Position numbers and translations under genes: made by a program. The notes below the pieces were generated by a model that made no database searches, was not told where the DNA came from, and was given only the letters and a program-made list of their open reading frames with translations. Shown piece after piece: positions 23,890 to 37,135 of a stretch of 64,000 bases of DNA. Origin of the DNA: Podocnemis expansa (taxonomy: Eukaryota > Chordata > Testudines > Podocnemididae). Numbering within the stretch: the stretch's first letter is position 1; every line of letters begins with the position of its first letter. The stretch covers positions 12,680,663 through 12,744,662 of the forward strand of contig ML681995.1 in assembly GCA_007922195.1 (NCBI GenBank). The letters run 5' to 3'.

Positions 23890-26049
23890 CTTTTGACCAT
23901 CCCTGCCATAATAAATGTACTTTCAGCCCCTTTCAGTGGAGTGACTTTGCTTTCAGCCTTAACAGTGAAATGTAAAGGAATACAGCTACAGTTTCAGTTG
24001 CCAGATTGAAGTGTGCAGAAGCTATGTGATTTTTTTTTTAAAATGCATCTTTTGAGGTTCCTTTATATTTGCCTCCTGGTTTCTGAAACTTCAACATGCA
24101 CTCAACATCAGATTTTCAAGGATTCTCTGTAACCATGAGCTCTAGAAACTTGTTTTTGAGTGAAAAGTGAAGCTCTTATATAATCATGAGCTTTCCAGAG
24201 CTGGAACTTTTAGAGAAACAAGTATGAAGCTCACAAGAGGTGGTTGCAATGGCTGCAACTGACAATTTGGGTTAAGAACAGCATTAACTTCATTGCATTT
24301 TTGCCCATTATCTTTGTAAAATAAAATACGCGTTGTTTTAGTAGAACTCAAGACATTTACTGCTGTGACCAGTAGTGATGATAGGCTAGTGAATTAAGCT
24401 GGTTTTCAGTTAACTCTCTCAATATTTTCTCCTTTGTATTTTTGTGAGATTTCATATGCTTTTCAGTTCATGAAATTTAAATAGTTGCCAACAGTTGATT
24501 GTATTTCAGTAGTAACAGTTTGTGAAGATGGCAGGACCATGGGCTCTAGCAAGAAAGAGTTTACCTCAGAACTGAGCCAGCACCTATTTATACTCCAAGC
24601 ATGGTCAAATTTATGTCTGAGAAAGCACAGTGATGCAGACCAGTGCCAGTTCATGCCAAGACCCCTAGGCATCACTGAACACTAACAGATACACAGCTGG
24701 AAACCAGACTGGCTCACCTGTGGGTTAGTAGAATTAAAATCAATATTATAGTTATAAGACTGTCTTTAGACTTTCTAGAAGGCACAAAGAATGCTGTATG
24801 GATTAATCCTACTTATATTTATATCCCAGTTTATAAGGCAATGTTTAGATGTTTCCTCTAATCAAAAAATCATCTGCTAACACTGTAAATTCCCCACCAT
24901 TACCAAGAAGGATTACCGAGCGCAAAATATGAGTTCACCACAAGAGGTGTTATCTTCTCTCCAGCAAACCAAGGTCTATGGAGATCAGACAAGCCATTGT
25001 GGACAAAAGACATTGCTGATTGCTTCCCTCACACTCCTAAAGAGGCTACGTGTACAAGCTCACATCCCATCAAGCTTGAATGCTGGGGGAAGGGAATAAA
25101 AGTGTCCATTAAGGTGAAATTGGTATCTTTGTGCTGCCTGTACTGTGAGAGGCAAAGATTCCTAAACACAAGCAGGAGACCCCCTAAGCTGCCTGACTTG
25201 ATTTGGCCTTAAAGGATATATAAGATTGCATCTTATAGATGCTGTTGTTAAATGCTTTTGCAGTTAAGTTTGTGCCTCGTTTGTGTGTATGTTTACTTGC
25301 TTTAACCTTAGAAATATCTCATTTCTTCTTCCTAGTTAAAGAATAAGCGTTAGTTAGTTTGTTACAGGATTGGCTACAAGAATTGGTTTGAGATCCGAGT
25401 ACAACTGAGCTGAGGTAATTGACTGGGCCTGTAAGATTGAAAGTAACTTGAATATTATTGTGATTTTTTGATATAAGGGACCATCTATCGCAAAGGCAGG
25501 TTTCCCTGAGGGACAAGATAGAGTTGAATACTAAGGGGCAGTCCATGTTTCCCTAAAAGGCTGTTATTGTACCTGAGGAGTTCACACTTGTTACTTTGTG
25601 AAATCTACTTTGTGGAATGTACAACCAGTTTGCAGTTTGTGCCCTGTTTCTTGACAGTCTGCTTTGAGGTTGGCACTCGTGGTCTTGAGCCCACCAGATA
25701 TCATGATGCTCTGCACTAACAGATTATGGGCTGTTCTGAACTAGCCTGACCATTTCAAAGAAATACAGACCAGAGTTTGGATTTACTCATGCTCATTTGG
25801 GATTAAGGCAGTGTTAAAAACATGTAGCAGGTGGTATGCAGGGCTAATGAGTGTGTTGTTCAAACAGCTAAAATGCCTGTGATAAGACAACATGCCAGAA
25901 CCAAGCAACTTTGTGTCAGATAGCAGAAGCAAACGTCTAGCAGAATGGAAGCCCTAGAAATTAGTTAAACCTGGCTTGCTCTGTCAAACTCCAAAGGAGA
26001 CACCTGCTCTACAAAGTTAAGCATAGTGACCTAACTGCGCAAGTGTATA
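23890..26049. other. no gene; LTR-like dispersed repeat near 25180-25720
   Basis: The stretch near 25180-25720 ('aaagaataagcgttag..ggattggctacaagaattggtttgag..gaggtaattgactgggcc') looks related to 27430-27560 ('ctaaaggattgactggc..ggtaagattgaaactgatattgatctggtaatgtgg'). Both resemble LTR 3' regions, but I can show no matching ends. Confidence 0.3.
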
Positions 26050-26057
26050 CACTACAG

Positions 26058-26463
26058 CAGTGGTTCCCAACCTGTGATCCAGGGACCCCCAGGGGTCCAC
26101 GGACATGTTGCAGGGGGTCTGCAGAGCCTGTCTCTACTGAGGCCGAAATCCAGCTACAGCCCTGATGCTCCGCGCCAGGGCTGCCTTTCCCTCCCGTGGC
26201 CAGATCCTGGCAGGGGGGTGGGGCTGAAGCAGCTCCCTGGCAGGGACAAGGGCAGGGGGCCATAGCTGCTTCGGCTCAGCTCCCCAGCTGTGCAGGCCAT
26301 GGTGGTGGCAGCGCTGCTCGCTGGCTGTTCCAGTGGCACCACCAGAGTGATGCAGGCCAGAGTTTGCCCACATGGGCCAGATTACATAATCAGCTGCATG
26401 GGGGGGGGGGATATTTTTTTGTTAAAAAGGGGTCCCCTACCTGAAAAAGGTTAGGAACCACTG
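26058..26463. mobile_element. hAT-type non-autonomous element with perfect 8-bp duplication
   Basis: The ends cagtggttcccaacc and ggttaggaaccactg are inverted repeats matching at 14 of 15 positions. They are flanked by identical cactacag at 26050-26057 and 26464-26471. The interior is GC-rich and has no transposase. The exact duplication indicates a relatively recent insertion. Confidence 0.85.
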
Positions 26464-26895
26464 CACTACAGTGTTCCTGCCTGTGATGTTGGCTGGATTA
26501 AGGGCACCATTTGTTATATTGTTTCTTATCAATATGTCAAAATTGCAATAAGTCATGTGAGATATGGGCATGTCAGGTACTGACAAAAAGATTATAATTT
26601 GCTAAGAGTGAGTAGATTGTTTGTATATGTGCCATATCTGCATTAGAATTTATGAATATGTTTGATGTATCTGTATTTCAACTTGTATTGTGTTTCTGGA
26701 CTACACCTCCGACTGAATGGCTGTGACCACAGCCTGTTTAATAACCCACTAAGAAAACTCTCAGGTATAATGGGCCCAGGGAGAGACCTGATGAGTCACC
26801 AGGACTTGCCCATGTGACTCTGGACTCCATTTAATTCCTCTAAATTTTCACATACAGCATGAAAAACGCCAAGGGACATAAAAGGCAGCTGCACC

Positions 26896-27215
26896 CAGGG
26901 CCATCCCTAGGTGGGGGTGGGGCCTGGGGCCAATCAGTCTGGGAGGGGCCCAGCTCTCTCCTCACATTGGGCTGGCAGGGCAGGTCAGCCAATCTGCCCC
27001 AGAGGTGGGATGGGTTGGCCAAGGGGATGAGCTCTGCTCCCCCACCCTGTCTCTGGGTTGGCCCACCCCACCCCCAGGGTGGAACAGCCGACCCTGGGAT
27101 GGGCTGGGAGAGCACGACCCCTGGGCCACCCTGCCCTGCCAGCTGGGCCAGCAGGTCAGCACAGGGCCCCAGGGCCATCGCTCCTCTTGCACCCTCGCCC
27201 CCAGGGATGGCTCTG
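26896..27215. mobile_element. hAT-type non-autonomous element, family 'cagggccatcc'
   Basis: The left end is cagggccatccctagg. The right end, read in reverse complement, is cagagccatccctggg. The flanks gctgcacc (26888-26895) and gctgcagc (27216-27223) match at 7 of 8. It shares ends and 'ggggcctggggccaatcag' with 40765-41217. Confidence 0.75.
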
Positions 27216-27289
27216 GCTGCAGCACCACCACTTCATCTTCAGTCTACGACCATCACCTACCTCTGATTATTTTGATCTTCAACTAACGC

Positions 27290-28485
27290 TGTGAAACAAA
27301 GGACTGAGATGCATCCAGGTACTAGATGTACACCAGAGGGACTATGCAAGCCTACAAATTCCAAATTTCTACCAAGGACCTGATGTATATAAACTTTGGA
27401 ATCATTGTATGTATTCAATTGCTTTAATTATAGTTTGTTTCTTTCCTTATATAATAAACCTTTAGTTTTAGTAACTAAAGGATTGACTGGCTTTGTGGTA
27501 TTTTGGGTAAGATTGAAACTGATATTGATCTGGTAATGTGGCTGATCCTTTGGAGTCATGAGAAGACTTTTGTTAAAGATCATGGAGTTTTAAGTAACTT
27601 ATCTCTTTACTAGACCCAGTGTCTGATTGGGAGCTAGGGACTGAAATGCAGCAAAGGGATTAAGTATATTTTCCTTTAGCTTTTTGATAAAAATGTGGGG
27701 AATCAGAAGCATTATTTGCAGCTTGTTGGGGGGGTCTGACATCAGGTGACCCACTAATATTGACAGAATCTGTTCTCCTTTTTGCAGCCTTCCAGGATCT
27801 TGGCATTTTCAGGTGTCTTTTCCTGGCTTTCTGTGATGCTGACTAGAATCAGCTCAGTTTCACTCTGCTACTGCTAAACTGAGTAGCAGCAAGGGCAGAA
27901 TTAGAGCTGTTCTCAGGTTCTCAAAGTCTAGGAGGAGAGGGTAGACAAGCTGGTATGACTAAATCCCACCCAGAGAATGAAGAGGGTGTGGTGTGCAGGA
28001 AGATAGAGCTTCTTCTCCCATCCAGTGCAGAAAAAGCCTCACATTTGCCACACTCCTACCAGGTAGAGGCTCACAGGGATAAGGTAGTCCTGGGAGCAGA
28101 ATGCAGGGAACAGTTTCTCCAGTTTCCAGCTGTTGGATGCGCTGGTGGTTGGGGCATTCTTCCCATCCCACTTCCTACTTCATCTCAGCCTTTGGCTAGC
28201 AAAGGCCTAATGGTGTTTCAGGCCTCTTCAAGGTTTGTTCCTAATTCCACAAACGGGAGAATTTCTGCCCTCCCCCAACAGGTCCATACCTAAAAATCAA
28301 GCCCCGGTTTAACTAAATCCAAGCAACCTTGCCACACCCTATCCTCTTTGTGTACCTCCCTTCTATGCATTTTCTGCTGCTCTCCTCCAGAAACACACCA
28401 GCACTACACCCCTACCTGAGCTAGTTCTGCTGCAGTCATTTCCCTTTTCTGTCCCACATGAAGGATGAGATTATTTGGTTGAGAC
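27290..28485. other. no gene; LTR-like segment
   Basis: The segment 27360-27480 carries a TATA-like 'tgtatataaa' and 'aataaaccttta', followed by the dispersed-repeat sequence noted at 25180-25720. Nothing else is recognisable up to the CR1 insertion. Confidence 0.3.
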
Positions 28486-29545
28486 AGAGATGTCTTGAAA
28501 ACTGGCTAGATCAATGTTTTCAGCGTGTAGGAATCAATGGTTCCATGTCTAGCTGGCAACCAGTAACGAGTGGTGTGCCCCAGGGGTCGGTCCTGGGGCC
28601 GATTCTGTTCAACATTTTCATCAATGATCTGGATGATGGAATAGACTGCACTCTCAGTAAGTTCACAGATGACTCCAAGCTGGGGGGACCAGTAGACACG
28701 TTGGAGGGCAAGGACAGGATTCAGGGAGACCTAGATAAATTGGAACAGTGGGCCAATAGAAATCTTATGAGGTTCAGTAAGGACAAGTGTAAAATCCTGC
28801 ACTTGCGATGGAAAAACCCCATGCACTGCTACAGGCTGGGGAACATTCAGCTAAGTAGCAGCAGTGTAGAAAAGGACCTGGGGGTCATGGTGGATGGGAA
28901 GCTAGATATGAGTCAGCAGTGTGCTCTTGTGGCCAAAAAGGCCAATGGCATACTGGGCTGCATCAAAAGAAGTATTACCAGCAGATCAGGGGATGTGATC
29001 ATTCCCCTCTATTCTGCACTGGTGAGGCCACATCTAGAATACTGTGTTCAGTTTTGGGCTCCCCACTACAAAAAGGACAGGGACATGCTAGAGAGAGTTC
29101 AGAGGAGGGCAACCAAAATGATTAAAGGGCTAGAGCACAAGACCTATGAGGAAAGACTGAAAGCATTAGGCTTATTTAGTCTGCAGCAGAGAAGATTGAG
29201 GGGGGATTTGATAGCAACCTTCAACTACTTGAAGGGATGCCCCAAGGAAGATGAAGCTCGACTGTTCTCGGTAGTAACGGGAGGACAGAACGCGGAGCAA
29301 TGGTCTCAAGGTACGGTTAGGGAGGTCGAGGCTGGATATTAGAAAAAACTTTTTGCTAGGCGAGTGGTGAAGCATTGGAATGAGCTGCCTAGGGAGGTGG
29401 TGGAGTCTCCATCTTTGGAGGTGTTTAAGGCCCGGCTGGACAAAATCATGACTGGGATGGTTTAGTGGAAGTGGTCCTGCCTCTGGCAGGGGGCTGGACT
29501 AGATGACCTATGAGGTCCCTTCCAACCCTGTGATTCTATATGATT
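28486..29545 (+). mobile_element. CR1 LINE, 5'-truncated
   Basis: An open frame to 29342 encodes the C-terminal part of a non-LTR reverse transcriptase. It has the [19 protein letters not shown] block, the catalytic box as FTDDSKL (family usually FADD), and the thumb region '[15 protein letters not shown]'. The frame is broken near 29327 and again near 29352; beyond the second break the usual end 'VVKHWNELPREVVESP' is still readable, stopping near 29465. The 3' tail 'ctggactagatgacctatgaggtcccttccaaccctgtgattctat' is the typical CR1 terminus. The 5' end is missing, as usual for CR1. This copy cannot move by itself. Confidence 0.9.
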
Positions 29546-29577
29546 CCTTGTTATGCTGTAACCTGTCAAGGTGCTTG

Positions 29578-29812
29578 CACAATTGAGAGGCAGAGTTGTC
29601 TAGTGGACAGAGGACCAGAGTTAGGACTCAAGACACCTCAGTTTATTCCCAGCTTGGCCCTGTGTCTGTTGGGGACCCCAGGCCAGTCACAGAGCTGCTC
29701 TGTGCCTCAGTTTCTCCATCTGTAAAATGGAGATAAGGATCCCACCCTCCTTTATAAAGGGCTTTGAGCTCTACTGATGAAAAGTGCTATGTAAGAGCTA
29801 GGTATGAGAAGA
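29578..29812 (+). mobile_element. MIR-like SINE
   Basis: A tRNA-like head ('gtctagtggacagaggaccagagttaggactcaagacacctcagtttattcccagc') is followed by the MIR/CORE core ('ctgtgcctcagtttctccatctgtaaaatggagataa') and the tail 'gggctttgagctctactgatgaaaagtgctatgtaagagctaggta'. It is among the better-preserved MIR-like copies here. Confidence 0.8.
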
Positions 29813-30123
29813 GGTGTTATCGTGAGTGGCCATTAGTCAGTTTTACACCTGGATACCCCAATTCTTGCCATGAAAACAGAAAGGCCCTCAACGTGCCCAG
29901 TATAGCTGGCTCCAGATATTCAAAAGTGCTCTGCACCCCCATTGAACCTAGTAGGAATATTAACAAAGGCATTTGTAGGACTCTGCAGTCACCCCTGTGC
30001 TGCCTGGTAGGCTGTAACAGGGTCTCATCATTCAAATGCACAGCAACCCTCCTGGCTGTGGTGTCCTCATCCTACCCCCCTCTGTGGTGTAAATCAGTCA
30101 GCGGCTATCAAGTTAGCAGGTAA

Positions 30124-30843
30124 GGGCATGTCTACACTACAAAATAATTCCACATTAAGTCATTGAGGTTTAATAAATGTGTGTTACTTAGTGCACAATT
30201 CTGCATCCACACAGCTATCCTTTTGCCATTGGGGTGTGTCCACACTAGGACCACTTCAAACAGCAAAAGAGGCTGTGCAGGGGAAGCTGAGAGGCAGAGG
30301 TGGCTTTTGGGATAGGCAAAGCAGACGATCACCTAGGGCCCTGAGCAGTAAGGGGTCCTGTTGCCTGCTTTACCTACTCTGAAACCCACATCTGCCTTGG
30401 TCAGCAGCAGGAGGAGGAGCTGGGCCAGGAGGGGTGGCAGACACAGGTGAATTAACACATGGGGGGGCCCAGGGGCCCCCACAAATGGGGGGGGGCCCTC
30501 TGCTGAGATGTGCTGGGAAGCAGCGGAGCCACCTGGCTCCAAGGGTGGGCCTGGTCTCCTGCCCTGCCCCTGGGCCAGCTGGTCCACCCCCAAGGGCAGG
30601 ACCAACTGCACCACAAAGCCTCTGTCACAGGCAGGCTGCACCAGAAGCAGCCCCATGTGTATGGTGTGCTCCAAAGGGGGGGGGCTGATCAGCCCGGCTG
30701 GGGGTCTTACTCATGAGGTTTTATTAATCTGGATTTAGAGGGTGCTTGTTGCACACTAAGGGGCTTCGTGGTGTAGATGGTGGATTTGTTAATGCACGGA
30801 AAGAGGGTTAAGTGTGTTTTAATTTTGGACTGTAGACAAGCCC
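30124..30843. mobile_element. Harbinger-type MITE with TAA target duplication
   Basis: The left end is gggcatgtctacac. The right end, read in reverse complement, is gggcttgtctacag. Both flanks are taa (30121-30123 and 30844-30846), the TWA duplication expected of PIF/Harbinger elements. The GC-rich middle (30300-30700) has G-runs and looks like one or more further insertions. Confidence 0.6.
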
Positions 30844-31246
30844 TAAGAGTCCCCTTGTTGCTCCCAACCGGGAACAAAGAGCATAGGACACTAATAGTGT
30901 GTGGGGGCTCGGGCTATATGCTGAAAAGCAATGGCTTGAAAAAGACACACAGTGGTGGATAAGCAACTGCCCAAAAGTAACCAAAGAGGTGATGTGGTAG
31001 AAAGGAGTAACATGATCCTCAGTGTAAAAGCAGAGAAATGTCAAGTAGATGTAGGGAGACAGTGTTCCCTCCGTGCACAGCTTTGATGAGACCATTAGCA
31101 GCTGTCAGGGGTCCACACCTCAAAAGAACAATGAGAAACTGGAATGGGTTCAGAAAAGAACTACAAACCGTATTGTGGACCAGTAAAACTGGATCTACCG
31201 TGAGAGAATCATGGGGATAAAAGAAGGTCAAGGGGTGACCTGACTA

Positions 31247-32248
31247 TGACAGGCTGCTCACCAGATCCAATCCGCTGTGCTGCTGTGACCCCCAATTCCT
31301 GCTTCTGAACCCTGATTTGCCAAGTGACCACTCACTCCTGAGTCAGTCTACTTGGTCTCCAGCGTGCAATCAGTCCCAAGCAGTGGGGGTATGCCCTCTG
31401 GTTACTTGAGGACAGCCCTCCTGCAAGCACCCCTGGCTCCAGTTACCACACCAGGAGCCACTGTCTACAGAGATTGGGACCCTCGCCCAACCACCATACA
31501 CTCAAGTCTGTCCATTTAACAAAGAAATGGATTGTGCACAGCTGTCTTCACGCACACCCTCTACAGATCACACAGCTTTAGAGAAAACAACTACAAGTTT
31601 ATTGATCAGATTATAATTCTAAGTGAGAATATGGCCAATCATGGCAGAATCACAATATAAATGAGTCAGGACTCAGGAGTGACCACAAGGAAATAAAAGG
31701 TAAAACATGCATACTACCCTAATATTGCCACTTAAAACTGCTTTCATAGCTCAAGTCCATGCTCAAGGGGTTCGGCTGTTAAACTTTCATACAGCCAGTC
31801 TCTGTCAGTGACCAGGCAGGGCCCAAATCTTGCTTGAAGTTGTTTCAAGATACAGACTCCCAGGCCAAAAAGTCCCAAATCTTTCCAAATGTTTTTCTCT
31901 CTCTCCAAAACCCCTAGACCCCGCTCCCTTTCTCTGCAGAGGTGATCCCTTTGTTTCTTCCAAGCCACCTCATCTAGCATATCTTTGCTGTCTTCACTGG
32001 GTGCTTCTCTGCTTGCTGTGAGAGAGCTCTGTCTGTCTCCCAGCCCCCTGAGCCATGCTAAACATCTGTGTGCATGCATGAAGTTGTAGGAAACATGATA
32101 TACTAATAATGTGGACTAGGTTATGAGCATCCATAAAGAAACATCGCATGGTGTAACTAGCAACATATCATACAATCACAGTGTACAAGTGATCAGGAAA
32201 AATCATATAGATCATACGCCAGGGTGCACAAATGTGCATCCTGTGACA
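31247..32248 (-). mobile_element. probable solo LTR of an endogenous retroelement
   Basis: On the minus strand it starts tgtcacaggatgcac and ends gagcagcctgtca, i.e. TG...CA with short inverted ends. A minus-strand AATAAA lies near 31602. There are no internal retroviral genes. I could not confirm a 4-6 bp target duplication, so the limits are tentative. Confidence 0.35.
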
Positions 32249-32390
32249 CTGTGGTCTGCCAATGGCTACGTGAGGAGGAGATAACTTACAGAAGTGGCTT
32301 CTTAATCTAGATAGCTGGGAATCAAAATTAGAAAAAAATTATTTTGGACTGTAGACAAAAAATAATAATTTGCAATTTTTTTTACATGGT

Positions 32391-32825
32391 GTGATGGGGT
32401 GGCCACACCCCACACTGAGCAAACCTTGTATAGCCTAAGGAAGGAGGAGGCCCCACCCCTTGGGCCCTGCTGGGAATGCTCTGGCTGCTGCCCTAGTACA
32501 AAAAGGAGCAGCTCAGCTCATTCAGGGCTCACTAGCAAAGAGGAAAGACACCTGCTGGAGGCTCCTGAGCTGGAGCTACTTCAGCCCTGGATTGGCAGCC
32601 AGAGTGACCCCAATAGCCTCACAGAGGAGCAAATGCAGCCAGGGAATTGCCCAGAGGCCACCACCCAGGATCCTGTGGATGCTGGAGACCTCAGAGAGGA
32701 CAACCACAGCATGACAAGTAGGGAGTAGCCCAGGGGGCTGGAAGAGAGGACTGGGGGTGACACTGGAGCCAAGTCAGCATGTTGTGGTCTGGATCCCCAC
32801 TGACTGGGTGCCCCGACCCTGGCAC
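32391..32825 (+). repeat. LTR-like dispersed repeat
   Basis: Begins tgtgatggggtggcc. It runs through a 109-codon frame without recognisable domains and is interrupted by the family P element that follows. It is assigned only by its TGTGATGGGG start, which I remember from reptile LTRs. Confidence 0.3.
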
Positions 32826-32970
32826 TAAAATTTATTTATTTATTGCATGAGCTTTTGTAGGAAAAAATCCCACTTCAGATTTATGCAATAAATAAATTTG
32901 TTAGTCTTTAAGTGCCACAGAACTCCTTGTTGTTCTTACTGAACTAGACTAACATGGCTACCCCTTTGGA
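32826..32970. mobile_element. palindromic element, family P (partial)
   Basis: Contains 'tttattgcatgagcttttgtaggaaaaaatcccacttcag' followed by the complementary arm, ending 'gactaacatggctacccctttgg'. The left terminus is missing. Confidence 0.65.
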
Positions 32971-32999
32971 CCTTAGCAGTATTGCTGGATGATGTTTCC

Positions 33000-35900
33000 T
33001 TTTGGAAACGTGACAAAGACAAGCAACAAAACCTGTGAGGTGTAGATGACAGTAGAGGCTAGATCGGCAGCAAGGGTCATTGTCTCACATTTGTTTAGTA
33101 AATTAATAAAACTACAGTATTTCAGTTTAACATTTTTATTAAAGTTCCAACAAAAAGACATCATTGCAGTTCTTTTGAATTAAGATACTTAGACATGCTG
33201 CTGCTTCCAGTGCCAAAAAACTGTTGCCCAGGCAGCACCATGCCTCACAAATTGCCGCTCAGTGACAGGAGTGGCGCTACCATTTCTGGCGCCCCTCTGC
33301 AAGCACAGCAGATGCCAGTGCAGACAAATGACATCAGAGCGTGCTGCAATGGTGCACTCCCCATTTTGGTGCCCCTCAATCATCAGCGCCTCCCTGCAAC
33401 ACTTAGTGGGCTCACCGTGTTGCACCGGCACTGCTCAGTGAACACCATAACTTGCCCAGCTGCATCATCCGCTGTGAGGGAACATTGGCCAGCACCCCTA
33501 GACATGGGGAGTAGTGAACTGAATAATCCTATCAAGGCCTAAAAGGGACTCTCCAGCATGTGGAGCATGGCAGTGAAACCAGGATGTGTTTCTCAAACAG
33601 ACACTCAACCACAAGTTGCTGGGCACAGTGTTGCCCACTTACATATGAGGGAAGAATTCCACGCACTGCAGCAATCTGTGAAGCTCTTTGTCCTATGTTA
33701 TTCAGGAGGTCATGGTAGATATGATCCCAGTGGTCTCTTCTGGTCCTATGTTCTATGTACAGTGCAGGGGGTAACTCCTGGATTTGATGCCAAGGGGCAA
33801 GTCCTTTGATCAGCAAATGTGTTTAATTTTAATTGGTACCACAGGTGAAAACATTTTGACACTCAAACAAAAAAAGACTGATCACGACACACTTCAAGTC
33901 CTGTGTCCCCTCAATCTCACACCACCAACCCCCTCGAGCTGGGAGTCAAGGCAACTGATTTCACTGGTAGAAGTCACTGGCATTCAAAGGGGGTGGGGAG
34001 AAGCTAGAGCCTAGAAGATTTTTATTTCCACATTAGATAACTAAATGTAGAGGGGTCTGAGAATTACAGATTTTCACATTGGCACAGAGTTAAGGTTTTA
34101 ATGTTGCAGAGCTAAGGTTTTAGTGTTGCAGTGAAATACGCCCCTCTGTCCACTCACTGAGCATAGCTAGCCCAGATGTCCCAAAAGATGGCTGATGGGT
34201 GCGGGGGGCTTTCTTTGTCATGCCCGTGTCCAAAAAGGGCTGTGCAATCACAGCTGCAGCTGGGAGCAAGGCAAGCTCTGCACCTCTGAATCACAGGCTC
34301 AAGTTCCTGAATTTATGAAGACTTCTGTGAAGCACAAATTCCCCAGCAAAGCCAGGCTGAATATTATGAAGCACCCCTTTGTACATGGCCTCAGTAAGGA
34401 TTTAGCAAGCAATGACTAAGATAGGCAGAAAACACTGAAGGGTCAAGCCTTCCAACAGCAAGAAGATCTTGTAGATCACATAGCATGGCCACCCTCTCTC
34501 TCCCACCTTTTCTTTGCAACTTCTCTAGACTTGTCTTCCTTTCCTGACTGCTGAGGGAACCCCACTGGGGCACATCTCTGGTCTCTCACCCCTCTCCCAA
34601 TCTGCTTCCTCACCTGTAGCTGGTTCCTGGTGCAGATCCCTCTGCAGCCCTACTGCAGTCAATGCCTGGCTTAGCACCCTGTTGCATGTGCAGTCATAGC
34701 AGGCAAGCACCTTTTTCAGGGCTGCAGGACCTGATGCCCTTCATTCAGAGAGACAATTCCCTTCCCAAGGCCTCACAGCTCACCTGGAGCCTCTGGCTAG
34801 CAGCCATTAGCGTGGCCTTCTAGTGGCCACTGCTCATGAAACCTCAATCACTTACTTCACTGGGGAAAGACACACCACTCAGCAGGGCACTAGCCAAAAT
34901 CCTTCCTTAGGAGAGAAATCTGCAAAGCAAATAAAGCGGAGGTGTCCCAGAGAAATGTGGCCACTGTTGACAGTCAGGGTTGTTAACAGTCTGCCCTAAA
35001 CCAGACTCCCATTCACCCCATTCCCTTTTATTTTGGGGGTAGTTCCAGAACAGCCCAGGTCCCCTTATCCACAGGCACCTAGCATCTCCTCATTTCCATC
35101 CCTACTATTCTAAGGAGAAGTGGGGAGACCAGGGCTGACAGTGAGTTTGAGTTGTTTGAAGTGCCACCCGAGTCCTGGCCAAGTCTGAGAAGCCAAGACA
35201 CCTCAGCATCCTGCCCCAAGCCTCTCGAGGGAATTGGGTCAGGAGTACTGTTGGTGTTCTGGCTTCTTTGGCCACTGTCTGAGAATATTATTACTGTGCA
35301 TTGTATCTGTTGCAGGCTCTGTGTTAAATATAATGAACGTCAGAGGCAAAAGCAACAGGAGCAATGGTTAGAAAGCCTTTACATCATCTCTCAGTTCCCT
35401 TGAGCCTGGGGAAGAAAAAATCTGACAGTGAAAATGTGAGAAGTTTACACACACTTCTCATCCTCAAACCCTGGGTTCCTAGGAATGCCACATCATCCAG
35501 GCATGTCACACCTCCCCTGCTTCTAGATGGTCTAGTCACAGGAGAAATGAGAAAAGCACAGGAGGGATGTAGGCTAATGAAGACTTCTATCCTTTGCTCC
35601 AGACACAGCTACACATTCACAGGGGGTCAATAAAGCCTTCTAGTTGGCTAAACAAAAGCCAGTTTCAAAATAATTACACAAGAAAACATTGCATGAGCTT
35701 TCTCCCCAGCTTTGGTAATCCTTGCCCTTTGGACCTGTCTATCCTAGGGTGTATATTCTGCGAGTGCTTCCCCTACCTCTCTGATAGCAGAAGGTCAAGT
35801 AACTAACCACATGCACCAGTGAAGCAAAAAACCCACTGAACCTTTCCTGCAGATCCACACCTGTTAATGTGTGTGATTCAGGCAACGAGCATCAGTCAGC

Positions 35901-36750
35901 TGCAATGGACTGTGGGTAACAGCAGCAAGGTGTGACGTAAACTGGGCAAAGGATTTGTCCAGAGGACAGTTCTGTGCTGGTGCCAAGGGAAAGCTAAATG
36001 ACCCAGCTGGTCCTTCTGCGTACATAGCAACATGAACATGTACAGGTTGTTCTCATTATGACCCCCAGGCAGAAGTTGGTACTGTCACTGTGTTACAATT
36101 TATATTCAGTGGGAACCTAAAAGCTCGCATGTTGTTGCTCTGTCTACGTCACTGCTAGCTGCCCTTTCCTGGAGCATTGGCAGGGTGGAACCCTACTACA
36201 AAAAGTCTGTGTGCTATTCTTTCTTTTTACCTAGAATGGTCAGCTTTAAGTTACCCAAGAGGGAGTAAGATGGCATCACAAGCACAAAGTCGGCAGGAGA
36301 TGGCACCTTTTGACTTCAAATATCTTTTGACAAGGAAGCTGGTGGTCGGTCCCCAGCATCTGTTTGTGTCTCAGTAGTCAGCATTAGATGGTTCCATTAA
36401 ATAACCTACACCTTTGTTTCCTTTTCCTTATCAGACTAATACATCTCAGTGCTCTGGCACTGACACAGTAATAGTCAAGGTGTTGCAGGTGGGGACTGAG
36501 GTACACAAAGGTTTTCCAGAAGAAGCTTGCAGAGTGCATGTTATGCTATGCCCAGTTCCAACCAGTCCTCCTAAATTCCTTCTTTTGTGAATAACACAAT
36601 CAATAATAATGTCCTCTCCTTTGTACTAAACCATGGAACGTGCAGGGCTGGGTGGCTCAGGGCATGCTGATGAGCTGTGTTTTTCCTCATTTAGCCACCA
36701 CCAGTTTCAATCTACCCTATGCCTATGGTGATTAGAAGTTGGTGGTGCTG
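33000..36750. other. no gene seen; repeat fragments
   Basis: A CR1 3' tail fragment lies at about 33700-33758 ('catggtagatatgatcccagtggtctcttctgg'). The block 33240-33500, with 'ggcgcccctctgc', looks like a degraded DNA element. The rest has only short, featureless open frames. Confidence 0.4.
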
Positions 36751-36760
36751 TGGTCTAAGT

Positions 36761-36940
36761 CAGTGGTTCTCAACCTTTTGTGGGTCATGACATGCTTGGT
36801 GGAAATGTGCAACCATACAGGACACGCTAGCCCCACAGCCCCAGGCCAAAACCAGCCCCTCGGTCCCCCCTGTTTCCACAACACGCTTGCTGCTGTGTCT
36901 TGACACAGTAATGTGTCCCAACTGTGGTTGAGAACCGCCA
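36761..36940. mobile_element. hAT-type MITE
   Basis: The ends cagtggttctcaaccttttg and tggttgagaaccgcca are inverted. The flanks gtctaagt (36753-36760) and gtcttatt (36941-36948) match at 6 of 8. Confidence 0.65.
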
Positions 36941-36954
36941 GTCTTATTCGTTGG

Positions 36955-37135
36955 ATTCCAGAGGGGTGGCCATGTTAGTCTGTTTCAGCAAAACAGACAG
37001 GGAGTCCTGTAGCACCTTAAAAAGACTAACAAATTAATTGAGTGTAAGCGTTTGTGAGCTACAACCCACTTCATTTCCGCTGCATATATCTGACAAAGTG
37101 GTTTATAGCCCAAAAAAGCTTATGCTCAGATTTCC
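36955..37135. mobile_element. palindromic element, family P
   Basis: Starts 'ttccagaggggtggccatgttagtctg' and carries 'gactaacaaattaattgagtgtaagcgtttgtgagctacaacccacttca' with an inverted 'aagtggtttatagcccaaaaaagcttatgctcag'. It is inserted 14 bp after the preceding hAT. Confidence 0.65.

Noticed and set aside
28919..29125. Second plus-strand frame inside the CR1
   Set aside because: An out-of-frame shadow of the reverse-transcriptase reading.
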